From NCBI GenBank assembly GCA_045587065.1, contig JAZNBQ010000041.1, forward strand, positions 1 to 11,224: 11,224 bases of DNA, given 5' to 3'. The position numbers and the translations under genes are program-made. Source of the stretch: SFWF01 sp045587065 (lineage in GTDB: Bacteria > Bacillota > Clostridia > Oscillospirales > Acutalibacteraceae). Shown here in pieces: positions 1-6,959 of the stretch. Numbering within the stretch: the stretch's first letter is position 1; each line of letters begins with the position of its first letter. The notes below the pieces were generated by a model that had not been told where the DNA came from, did no database searches, and saw only the letters and a list, made by a program, of their open reading frames with translations.

Positions 1-640
1 CAAAAATCTGTGAACCGATATGGCAATGAATTCCTACGAGTTCAACATTTTCAAGGGTTATAGTTTTTTTAACCGCCTCATAGGCTTCTCCGTTTTCAAG
101 GGCAAAACCGAATTTGCAATCAATTTGACCTGTTTTGATAAAGTCGTGAGTATGGGCATCAATACCGGGCTTAATTCTGAAAAGTATTTGCGCTTTTATT
201 CCCTTTTTCTTTGCAATTCGGTCAATAGTTTCAAGTTCGTAAATATTGTCGGCTACTATTCTTCCGATTTTTGAATCAAGTGCATACTCTATTTCGTTTT
301 CTGTTTTATTATTGCCGTGGAAATAGATTTTTTCTGAAGGGAAACCTGCGGCAAGGGCGGTATAAAGTTCTCCTCCTGACACAACGTCGGTACCAAGACC
401 CTCACTATTTACCAGGCGATACATTTCTTTACAAGAAAAGGCTTTACTTGCATAAAGAACAAGAGCATTACCATTATAATACTCGTCAAATGCTTCTTTG
501 AAATTTTTACAGTTATTTCTAATATCATTTTCATCAAAAACGTAAAGGGGTGTACCAAACTCTTTTGCAAGTTCTACTGTGTCGGCGCCGCCAAGACAGA
601 GATGTCCCTTACTGTTTACTGAATAACTATCTGTTAACAA
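1..640 (-). CDS. lysA: Diaminopimelate decarboxylase LysA, C-terminal half beyond the window
   Basis: This PLP-dependent fold-III decarboxylase converts meso-diaminopimelate to L-lysine, the last step of lysine synthesis, in the cytosol. The visible 213 codons (about half of a usual ~420-residue enzyme) hold the N-terminal strand GHLCLGG (residues 12-18), GTPLYVFD (29-36), the PLP-binding lysine in YASKAF (Lys66), and near the left edge GIHCHIGSQIF, a LysA hallmark in the TIM barrel. The start is taken as TTG at 640-638. An AGGAG SD sits 7 bases upstream, there is no earlier in-frame start, and the N-terminus aligns with known LysA proteins from here. The TTG directly follows the engB stop codon with no gap, so the two are probably translationally coupled in a lon-engB-lysA operon. 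The active-site residues of the C-terminal beta domain, and the stop, are outside the window. The family call is firm. Confidence 0.96.
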   Translation of the reverse strand, partial: MLTDSYSVNSKGHLCLGGADTVELAKEFGTPLYVFDENDIRNNCKNFKEAFDEYYNGNALVLYASKAFSCKEMYRLVNSEGLGTDVVSGGELYTALAAGFPSEKIYFHGNNKTENEIEYALDSKIGRIVADNIYELETIDRIAKKKGIKAQILFRIKPGIDAHTHDFIKTGQIDCKFGFALENGEAYEAVKKTITLENVELVGIHCHIGSQIF

Positions 641-1222
641 TTATAAGCTCCTATCTATAATTTCTTTAATCTTTTCCACACCTTGTCCTGTTTGTGAGGA
701 AAAAGGTATAATCTCTACATTTTCACCATATTTTCCAAGTTCTTTTTTTACGAGTTCCATACGAGAAGCATATTCCGTTTTATTTAATTTGTCGGATTTT
801 GTAAGAACTACGCTATATTTTATACCCATACTGTAAAGGAAGTCAAGCATAGACATATCAAAATCTGTTACAGGGTGTCTCATATCAACAAGAGAAAACA
901 CGTGCTTTATATTTCTCCCTGATTTAAAATAGCCTTCCATTAAATCAGACCACCTTGTGCGCTCGGCAAAAGGCACTTTTGCATAGCCGTAGCCAGGCAG
1001 GTCAACAATATGAATATTATCTGCTCTGTAGAAATTTACTGTAACCGTTTTTCCGGGCTTTCCGCTTACTCGCGCAAGAGATTTACGGTTTGTCAGTTTA
1101 TTTATAAGAGAAGATTTTCCCACGTTTGAACGACCCGAAAAGCAAAACTCCGGAAGGTCCGATACTTCCAGCTGAGCTGCCGTTCCATAGGCTTTTTCAA
1201 AAAAAGCGTTGTTATAATTCAT
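641..1222 (-). CDS. engB: Ribosome-assembly GTPase EngB/YsxC
   Basis: This TrmE-Era-EngA-EngB type GTPase assists late assembly of the large ribosomal subunit and is essential in several bacteria. The 193-residue length is typical. The G motifs are visible in order: G1 GRSNVGKS (30-37), the G2 region with GKPGKT (54-59), G3 DLPG (74-77) followed by YGYAKV, G4 TKSD (141-144), and G5 near SSQTGQG (175-181). The ATG at 1222-1220 has an AGGTG SD only 4 bases upstream that overlaps the TAG stop of lon, and just 7 bases separate the two genes. Its own stop touches the lysA start. The lon-engB (ysxC) order is common in Firmicutes, so it is probably co-transcribed from the lon promoter. I see no internal promoter or terminator. 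Nothing is odd in the protein. Confidence 0.97.
   Translation of the reverse strand: MNYNNAFFEKAYGTAAQLEVSDLPEFCFSGRSNVGKSSLINKLTNRKSLARVSGKPGKTVTVNFYRADNIHIVDLPGYGYAKVPFAERTRWSDLMEGYFKSGRNIKHVFSLVDMRHPVTDFDMSMLDFLYSMGIKYSVVLTKSDKLNKTEYASRMELVKKELGKYGENVEIIPFSSQTGQGVEKIKEIIDRSL
648..652 (-). promoter_or_regulatory. SD supporting the TTG start of lysA
   Basis: AGGAG on the minus strand lies inside the last codons of engB, 7 bases before the TTG at 640. It is the main evidence that lysA uses a TTG start immediately after the engB stop. Confidence 0.8.
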
Positions 1223-1229
1223 AATACAC

Positions 1230-3632
1230 CTACTGACTTATTGTGTTTACAGGCTTTGAATAGTCCTTCATTACAGGATTATAATCCTGTTTTGTATTTT
1301 TTGAATCTTCTTTTACAAGGGCTTTTTCCATTATATCTTCTACCCTCTCCACAGGAATAAATTTCAGATTATCTAAAACCTCTTTATCAAGTTCTGCAAG
1401 GTCAGGCTCATTGGATTTTGGTATAAATACTGTTTTTACACCGCCGCGATATGCTGCCATACTCTTTTCTTTAAGACCGCCGATAGCAAGTACTCTGCCC
1501 TTTATTGTAACCTCTCCTGTCATAGCAACGTCTCTTTTAACAGGACAATTCGTCAGGGCTGATACAAGGGCAGTGGTAATGGTTACACCGGCACTGGGGC
1601 CGTCCTTTTTAACCGCAGACTCGGTAGCGTGAATGTGAATGTCTTTTGTCTTATAAAAGTCCGACGGAATATTATACTTTTCCGCATTGGCTCTTACATA
1701 AGAAACTGCCGCCTTTGCAGATTCCTGCATAACGTCGCCTAATGAGCCAGTAAGCTCCAGTTTTCCGCTTCCTTCAAGAATTGATACTTCAAGCTGCATT
1801 ATCTCTCCGCCAACACTTGTCCAAGCAAGGCCGTTAATAATGCCCACCTCGTCTGTTTTAAGAATTTCCTCAGGTAAATAACGCTTTTTGCCAAGCATCT
1901 CGGTAACGATAGTTTCATTTACCTCTACTTGCTTTTTCTTGCCTGTGGCAATTATTTTTGCAGATTTTCTACAAAGGTTTGCAAGTTCGCGCTCTAATTT
2001 TCTAACCCCTGATTCTCTTGTATAAAAATCAATAAGGCTATAGATTGCACCGTCGGTTATTCTTATTTTTCTTCCATCAAGGCCGTGATTTTTTATCTGC
2101 TTTTTAGCAAGATGCTCTTTTGCTATATGGAACTTTTCCTGCCTTGTATAGCTTGAAAGTTCAATTACTTCCATTCTGTCCAGAAGTGGCTCCGGAATGG
2201 TTGCAGACGTGTTTGCGGTGGTTATAAACATTACCTTACTTAAATCATAAGGCATATCAATATAATGGTCTGTAAAGGTATGGTTTTGTTCAGGGTCTAA
2301 CACTTCTAAAAGTGCGGAGGATGGGTCTCCTTTATAATCGGCAGACAACTTGTCAATTTCATCAAGAAGAATAAGGGGGTTATCGCTCCCTGCTTCCTTT
2401 ACGGCACTCATAATTTTACCTGTCATAGCGCCGATATAGGTTTTTCTGTGGCCTCTTATTTCTGCCTCGTCTTTTACGCCACCTAGAGAAATTCGCACAT
2501 AATTTCTGCCTGTGCACTGGGCTATAGTTTTGGCTATAGAGGTTTTGCCTACACCGGGAGGACCAACAAGGCAAAGAATTTGTCCTTTAATATCAGGGTT
2601 TAAAGAGTAAACCGAAAGGGCTTCGATTATACGTTCTTTAACCTTTTTCATACCGTAAAAGTCTTTATCTAAAATACGCTCTGCCTTTAATATATCGGTT
2701 TCAATATTGGTAAGCTTTCCCCAAGGAAGTTCAAGACAGGTATCAAGATAACCTCTGACAACCGTACCCTCATGGGAACCACTAGGCATTTTCTGAAGCT
2801 TTGCAACCTCTTTATTAAGGCGTTCTTTTACCTTTTCGTTGGCTGCAAGTTTACTGATTTTCGAATAATATTCATCAACTTCATCTTCGTCGGTATCGCC
2901 GTAAAGCTCATAATTTATTGCTTTAATCTGTTCCTTTAGGTAATATTCTTTTTGATTTTCATCAATCTGACTTTTTACCTTCTCACCGATTTTTTTATCT
3001 ATATTTAAAATTTCTCGTTCCTTGCCTAAAAGTTCTACAATAAGTTTTCCTCTTGTTACAGGGTTTAATTGCTCTAATATATACTGTTTATCATCTACAG
3101 GAACGGGTATATTAAAAGCAATAAAATCCGATAAGAAATTAATGTCGTCACTTTCGGCAACTGTAAGTGGTATATCTTTTGCAAGTTTAATGCCGCTTTC
3201 GGCATAAGCCTCAAACTCTGCGCGAATCTTACGAGCAAGAGTTTCCACGTAAACCTTGCGATTTTTAATAGGTGCATCTTCACATTTTTCTATAGTTGCT
3301 ACAGGGAAACTACCCTCTTCGTCAAGCTCTGTATGACGCGCTCTGTATTTTCCTTCTACCAAAACTCTTACTGTTTCGTCAGGCATACGAAGAATCTGAC
3401 GAATATGGGCAACACACCCCATACTGTAAAGTCCTGCCTCGTCAGGCTCTTCATCAAAAAGGTTTTTCTGCGCTACCAAATATATTTTCTGACCGCTTTC
3501 CATAGCGGCGTTAAGAGCTTTAACCGACTTTTTTCTGCCTACGTCAAAATGGAGCAAAACCCCAGGAAAACACACAAGTCCTCTAAGGGCTAACAAAGGC
3601 ATTTTTACTGTACTGTTAATGGTTTCTGTCAT
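1230..3632 (-). CDS. lon: ATP-dependent protease Lon (LonA type)
   Basis: Lon is a cytosolic AAA+ serine protease that degrades damaged and some regulatory proteins as a hexamer. Numbered from the chosen start, the 800-residue protein has an N-terminal substrate-binding LON domain (about 10-200), a helical linker, and an AAA+ module with Walker A GPPGVGKT (357-364) and Walker B LILLDEID (420-427). The C-terminal protease domain has the catalytic pair Ser680 (in KDGPSAG) and Lys723 (in GGLKEK), 43 residues apart as in E. coli Lon. The last ~25 residues are a charged, low-complexity tail. The open frame extends 4 codons further to a TTG at 3644, but that TTG overlaps the GGAG SD lying 6 bases before the ATG at 3632, so the ATG is preferred. 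It heads the lon-engB-lysA operon, and a sigma-A-like promoter lies upstream. No clpX neighbour is visible, unlike in Bacillus. Confidence 0.97.
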   Translation of the reverse strand: MTETINSTVKMPLLALRGLVCFPGVLLHFDVGRKKSVKALNAAMESGQKIYLVAQKNLFDEEPDEAGLYSMGCVAHIRQILRMPDETVRVLVEGKYRARHTELDEEGSFPVATIEKCEDAPIKNRKVYVETLARKIRAEFEAYAESGIKLAKDIPLTVAESDDINFLSDFIAFNIPVPVDDKQYILEQLNPVTRGKLIVELLGKEREILNIDKKIGEKVKSQIDENQKEYYLKEQIKAINYELYGDTDEDEVDEYYSKISKLAANEKVKERLNKEVAKLQKMPSGSHEGTVVRGYLDTCLELPWGKLTNIETDILKAERILDKDFYGMKKVKERIIEALSVYSLNPDIKGQILCLVGPPGVGKTSIAKTIAQCTGRNYVRISLGGVKDEAEIRGHRKTYIGAMTGKIMSAVKEAGSDNPLILLDEIDKLSADYKGDPSSALLEVLDPEQNHTFTDHYIDMPYDLSKVMFITTANTSATIPEPLLDRMEVIELSSYTRQEKFHIAKEHLAKKQIKNHGLDGRKIRITDGAIYSLIDFYTRESGVRKLERELANLCRKSAKIIATGKKKQVEVNETIVTEMLGKKRYLPEEILKTDEVGIINGLAWTSVGGEIMQLEVSILEGSGKLELTGSLGDVMQESAKAAVSYVRANAEKYNIPSDFYKTKDIHIHATESAVKKDGPSAGVTITTALVSALTNCPVKRDVAMTGEVTIKGRVLAIGGLKEKSMAAYRGGVKTVFIPKSNEPDLAELDKEVLDNLKFIPVERVEDIMEKALVKEDSKNTKQDYNPVMKDYSKPVNTISQ

Positions 3633-3638
3633 AGTTTT

Positions 3639-3642
3639 CTCC
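3639..3642 (-). promoter_or_regulatory. SD that sets the lon start
   Basis: GGAG on the minus strand sits 6 bases before the ATG at 3632. The competing upstream TTG (3644-3642) overlaps this SD and has no SD of its own at a good distance. Confidence 0.8.
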
Positions 3643-3649
3643 AAGTAGA

Positions 3650-3669
3650 TATAATATTTTAATATTATA
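3650..3669. repeat. Inverted repeat over the lon -10 box
   Basis: Arms TATAATATT (3650-3658) and AATATTATA (3661-3669) are perfectly complementary around a TT centre. The element covers the lon -10 hexamer and the predicted start point, the position expected of a repressor operator. Because it is made only of A and T in an AT-rich spacer, chance is a real alternative and the operator reading is tentative. Confidence 0.4.
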
Positions 3670-3692
3670 CTACAAAAATTTTAACTAATCAA
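3664..3692 (-). promoter_or_regulatory. Predicted sigma-A promoter of lon-engB-lysA
   Basis: On the minus strand, -35 TTGATT (3692-3687), a 17-base spacer and a perfect -10 TATAAT (3669-3664) precede lon. Transcription should begin near 3657, giving a leader of about 25 bases. The -10 lies inside a 9-bp inverted repeat (3650-3669). I see no CtsR-type GGTCAAA direct repeat or CIRCE element here. Confidence 0.75.
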
Positions 3693-3705
3693 CTAGAAAA
3701 TTTTG

Positions 3706-3734
3706 TTGTATTAATGAAGAAAAGTTGGTATAAT
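3706..3734 (+). promoter_or_regulatory. Predicted extended -10 promoter of the plus-strand membrane gene
   Basis: A perfect -10 TATAAT (3729-3734) is preceded by TG one base away (3726-3727), forming an extended -10. A weak -35 TTGTAT (3706-3711) lies 17 bases upstream. The predicted start point is near 3741, which places the ATG at 3714 upstream of transcription. The lon and plus-strand -35 boxes are only 13 bases apart, back to back. Confidence 0.7.
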
Positions 3735-3746
3735 ATTTTTATAGAA

Positions 3747-3752
3747 AGGGTG
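3747..3752 (+). promoter_or_regulatory. SD that sets the start at 3762
   Basis: AGGGTG, within AAAGGGTGAG, lies 9 bases before the ATG at 3762 and just downstream of the predicted transcription start. No comparable SD precedes the in-frame ATG at 3714. Confidence 0.75.
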
Positions 3753-3761
3753 AGTTTATTT

Positions 3762-5411
3762 ATGTTTAAAAAATATGTTTTACCTGCTATTATCACTGCT
3801 TTGGCAGCGGCAGTAAACTATTATCTTACACTACCTGCTATGAACATTAAGTCAGGCGGTTTTTGGTCCTTTATTTTATTCATTGCCGTGGTCTACATTG
3901 TTCTTGTGCTTCTTTTTACCGGCAAGGCAAAACTTTCCAACCTATTGCACGGTGTAAATCCTGTTGAGCCTAAGAAAATAAAGTTTAGAAAAATTACAAA
4001 AAAATCGGTTAAAAATTCCATTATTGTGGTTTGTGCAGTTGCGGCATTGGCTGTAGGCTATATTTTTGTTTCATCCTCAAGAATGTTTAACGCATCTAAA
4101 TATCAAAAAATGCTCACTGTTACCGAATCTAACTTTAACACAGATATAGCTGAAATTCCTTTATCACAGATTCCTGTTGTTGACCGCGATACCGCAACAC
4201 GCCTTGGAAGCAGAAAAATCGGCGAGGTTGTTGAGCTTGTTTCTCAGTTTAACGTTTCTTCTTACTACACACAGATTAACTATCACAACGAGCCTGTAAG
4301 AGTTTCTCCTCTTGAATATGCCGACATAATAAAATGGTTTACCAACAAAAACGACGGCATTCCTTATTACGTTAAGATTGATATGGCATCTCAGAACACC
4401 GACCTTGTTGAGTTAAAAGATGGTATGAAATACTCTCCAAGCGAGGTATTTGGCCGTGACCTTATGAGACACGTTCGTTTTGCATACCCAACAAAAATGT
4501 TTGATTCTACATCCTTTGAAATTGATGAAAATGGTCATCCTTATTGGATTATTTCCTGCTATGATTTCACTATTGGTTTTTTAGGCGGTTATGATATTTC
4601 AGGCATTATAACTGTAGATGCAGTTACAGGCGAAATGGTTTATTATGATTCAAAAAGCGTTCCACAATGGATTGACTGTGTATATAATGCAGACGTTGTT
4701 TTAAGGCAGGCAGATTACTGGGGTGCTTACGTTAACGGTTTCTGGAACTCTCTCATTTCACAGAAAAACGTTGTAAAAACAACCGCAGGTTACAACTATC
4801 TTGCTATTAATGATGATATTTGGGCATACACAGGTATTACCTCGGTTGTAGCAGATGAATCTAACATTGGCTTTATTCTTGTAAACTTAAGAACAAAAGA
4901 GGCTAAAACTTATTCTATAAACGGTGCTGAAGAATATTCTGCTATGAGCTCTGCAGAGGGCAAAATTCAGGAAAAAGGCTACACGGCAACCTTCCCTATT
5001 CTTGTTAACATTGCAGACACGCCATCATATTTTATTAGCCTTAAAGACAGTGCCGGACTTGTTAAATCTTACTCCTTTGTTTCGGTTGCCAACTATCAGA
5101 TTGTAGGCGTTGCAGACACGGTTGCAGGTGCCGAGACAGAGTACAGAAGACTTCTTAAAGAATCAGGAAAGTTAAATGTAGAAAGCACAGGCTCCCAAGA
5201 GCCACAAACTGTAACAGGCAATATTACTGCTATTTCTACTGCAGTAGTTGGTGGCAACTCCGCTTACTACATTAAGATAACAGGTTCTGATAAAATCTTT
5301 ATTGCTCCTGTTTCCATAAATGACGAACTACCATTTATGGAAGTTGGAAAAGAGGTTACCATTACCTATACTGAAAACACTACAGGAATTACAGTTAACG
5401 AGATTAAATAA
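3762..5411 (+). CDS. Membrane-anchored protein of unknown function with a large extracytoplasmic domain
   Basis: I do not recognise a characterised family. The 549-residue protein has three hydrophobic segments (about 5-24, 34-53 and 85-104). A basic stretch (71-84) before the third suggests that everything after ~105 is outside the membrane. The external part is rich in Tyr, Asn and Val. Around 258-296 a run containing GYDISGIITVDAVTGE resembles the strand-turn-strand of PepSY-like domains, and weaker similar units may follow at about 340-388 and 406-452. The last ~65 residues (484-549) alternate strands in a way that would suit an OB-like beta barrel. These domain guesses are by eye only. 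The start at 3762 is chosen because SD and promoter lie between it and the longer in-frame ATG at 3714. It is divergent from lon and convergent with htrA, sharing a terminator with the latter. A role in envelope maintenance is possible but unproven. Confidence 0.85.
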   Translation: MFKKYVLPAIITALAAAVNYYLTLPAMNIKSGGFWSFILFIAVVYIVLVLLFTGKAKLSNLLHGVNPVEPKKIKFRKITKKSVKNSIIVVCAVAALAVGYIFVSSSRMFNASKYQKMLTVTESNFNTDIAEIPLSQIPVVDRDTATRLGSRKIGEVVELVSQFNVSSYYTQINYHNEPVRVSPLEYADIIKWFTNKNDGIPYYVKIDMASQNTDLVELKDGMKYSPSEVFGRDLMRHVRFAYPTKMFDSTSFEIDENGHPYWIISCYDFTIGFLGGYDISGIITVDAVTGEMVYYDSKSVPQWIDCVYNADVVLRQADYWGAYVNGFWNSLISQKNVVKTTAGYNYLAINDDIWAYTGITSVVADESNIGFILVNLRTKEAKTYSINGAEEYSAMSSAEGKIQEKGYTATFPILVNIADTPSYFISLKDSAGLVKSYSFVSVANYQIVGVADTVAGAETEYRRLLKESGKLNVESTGSQEPQTVTGNITAISTAVVGGNSAYYIKITGSDKIFIAPVSINDELPFMEVGKEVTITYTENTTGITVNEIK

Positions 5412-5414
5412 AAC

Positions 5415-5452
5415 AAAAAGTGCTATGACCGCTTGGGTCATAGCACTTTTTT
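5415..5452. terminator. Bidirectional intrinsic terminator between convergent genes
   Basis: Perfect 16-bp arms (5415-5430 and 5436-5451) enclose the loop GCTTG. The plus strand ends in six T (5447-5452). The minus strand ends in five T followed by GTTTTATTT. It sits 3 bases after the stop of the plus-strand gene and 1 base before the htrA stop, so one hairpin should serve both transcripts. Confidence 0.93.
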
Positions 5453-5453
5453 A

Positions 5454-6836
5454 TTACTGAGAATTATTTGAACCTATTGTTATATTTGCTGAATAATATT
5501 TTCCCGAACGATAGATTTTAAAGGCTACTATTTCTTTTGGTTTACAAGAAGAAATAGCATCTTCAAGCTTGGTATAATCAGTAATTTCAACACCATTAAA
5601 TTCCGTTATAATGTCTCCTCTTCTGATTCCTGCTAAATTGGCCGGTCCTCCACTTGTAACGCTGAGCACTACCGCGCCTGATGGATATCCGTGTCTTTTA
5701 AGGGTTTCGGCATCGTAAGTTTCGCTAATGGTAATGCCTATATATGGGTCTGGGTCATATTCTTTTGCGATTATTTTATCACATATTTCTTTAACCTTGT
5801 TTGTTGGTATTGAAAAGCCCATTCCCTCAAAGCTTTCAGAAACGATTTTGCTTGAATTTACTCCAACCAGCTCTCCCTTAATATTAACCAATGCACCACC
5901 TGAATTTCCCGGATTAATTGCCGCATCGGTTTGAATAAGCTCTACTGCCGCAGAAGAACTGGTGTCTGCTATAATTCGGTTGAGTCCGCTTATTACACCA
6001 TAGGTTACAGAACCCATAAATTCAAGTCCACCGGGATTTCCTATTGCAATAACAAACTGTCCTACCTTTAGTTTTGAGGAATCTGCAAAGGTGACAGGTG
6101 TAAGGCCTTTTGCGTCGATTTTAATAACTGCAAGGTCGTGGGAAATGTTGTAACCTACAACAGTTGCTTTATAGCCCTCTTCCCTGTTGCTTTCAAGGAA
6201 AACGCTGACCTCCGGAGAACTGCCTGAATATTCAACTGCTTCGGCTATTACGTGATAGTTTGTAATAATATATCCGTCTGAGGTATAAATGACACCTGAG
6301 CCTTCACCGGAAGACTCACTTGTGCCTCCGAAAAAGTTGTTAACCGCCACGGTTGTTTTGATTCCTACTACGCTTGGGGTTACCTTTTGAGCAACCGCTT
6401 CAACTACGGTAGCATCAACATTTTGAACATTTATATCTACCTTATTTTCATTAGTAACAAGAGATGGTGTGGAAGATGTAACCTCATTATTTGTTACTTT
6501 GTTTTTAAAGGTATCAACAGTTATAAAACTTCCTATTCCAATAACTGAACCTACTATCGCAGCCACTACTACACTGGCAACGAGGGCCGACAGAGTGAAT
6601 TTTTTCTCCGATTTGTTTTTAGGTTTTTTGGGAGTGAAATTATTAGTGGAATTTTCTCCATAACTGCCTGTTGGAATAAACTGAGGTTTAATGTCTTCCA
6701 GTTTTTCTTCCTTTTCCTCATTTAAGATAGTATCTTCCAGAATTTCGGCAGCGGTAGGCTCATAAGCATTTTCTGCTTTTTTGTTGTCTGAGCTCTCAAA
6801 ACCAAATAATTCACCTTTATTTTCATTATTTTCCAT
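5454..6836 (-). CDS. htrA: HtrA/DegP-like membrane-anchored serine protease with PDZ domain
   Basis: This S1C (trypsin-like) protease degrades or refolds misfolded proteins at the outer face of the membrane. The 460-residue protein has an acidic cytosolic tail (1-75), a single membrane anchor (about 80-106), a linker, and the protease domain. The catalytic triad is His195 (TNYHVI), Asp234 (SHDLAV) and Ser312 (GNSGG). One C-terminal PDZ domain (about 363-455) follows. This is the usual Firmicute HtrA architecture with all catalytic residues intact. The ATG at 6836 has a GAGGAG SD 9 bases upstream. It is preceded by its own strong promoter and ends at a terminator shared with the opposite gene, so it is probably monocistronic. 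Read-through from spoVAF cannot be excluded because no terminator is seen between them. The specific paralogue name (HtrA, HtrB or YyxA) cannot be decided by eye. Confidence 0.95.
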   Translation of the reverse strand: MENNENKGELFGFESSDNKKAENAYEPTAAEILEDTILNEEKEEKLEDIKPQFIPTGSYGENSTNNFTPKKPKNKSEKKFTLSALVASVVVAAIVGSVIGIGSFITVDTFKNKVTNNEVTSSTPSLVTNENKVDINVQNVDATVVEAVAQKVTPSVVGIKTTVAVNNFFGGTSESSGEGSGVIYTSDGYIITNYHVIAEAVEYSGSSPEVSVFLESNREEGYKATVVGYNISHDLAVIKIDAKGLTPVTFADSSKLKVGQFVIAIGNPGGLEFMGSVTYGVISGLNRIIADTSSSAAVELIQTDAAINPGNSGGALVNIKGELVGVNSSKIVSESFEGMGFSIPTNKVKEICDKIIAKEYDPDPYIGITISETYDAETLKRHGYPSGAVVLSVTSGGPANLAGIRRGDIITEFNGVEITDYTKLEDAISSCKPKEIVAFKIYRSGKYYSANITIGSNNSQ

Positions 6837-6951
6837 AAACTTTTACTCCTCATAGCACTTATATGCTTTTATTATAATATAACCTCACTGTCAGTTTATG
6901 TCAATTTTATGAACTAACAATTAATAATTTATCACAAAAGAGTAAAAGTTT
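6837..6951. repeat. 12-bp inverted repeat bracketing the htrA promoter and leader
   Basis: AAACTTTTACTC at 6837-6848 and its exact complement GAGTAAAAGTTT at 6940-6951 lie 91 bases apart. On the minus strand the upstream arm is before the -35 box, and the downstream arm ends at the htrA ATG and includes part of the SD. With two G-U pairs the match extends to 15 pairs covering the whole GAGGAG SD (6851-6846). RNA starting at the htrA promoter lacks the upstream arm; only read-through RNA from spoVAF carries both. Confidence 0.7.
6876..6904 (-). promoter_or_regulatory. Strong predicted sigma-A promoter of htrA
   Basis: A perfect -35 TTGACA (6904-6899), a 17-base spacer and a -10 TATATT (6881-6876, five of six) lie on the minus strand. 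The predicted start near 6869 gives a leader of about 33 bases. TGACA recurs 10 bases after its first copy, across the -35 and spacer, which may or may not be a regulator half-site pair. Confidence 0.85.
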
Positions 6952-6959
6952 CAATTAGT

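Noticed and set aside
20..501. Plus-strand open frames opposite lysA
   Set aside because: They lie antisense to clear LysA coding sequence, have no SD, and their translations show no family pattern.
3633..3644. TTG start of lon 4 codons upstream
   Set aside because: The TTG overlaps the GGAG SD that fits the ATG at 3632, and it has no SD of its own.
3714..3761. ATG at 3714 as start of the plus-strand membrane protein
   Set aside because: It lies between the -35 and -10 boxes, upstream of the predicted transcription start, and lacks an SD. The ATG at 3762 has a good one.
5438..6860. 11-base match TCATAGCACTT in the 5415-5452 terminator (5438-5448) and in the htrA leader (6850-6860)
   Set aside because: Matches of this length are expected by chance in 11 kb, and no second copy of the hairpin is present in the leader.
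6905..6959. Terminator after spoVAF
   Set aside because: Only a weak AACTAA/TTAGTT inverted pair is present, with no stable stem and no following T-tract.
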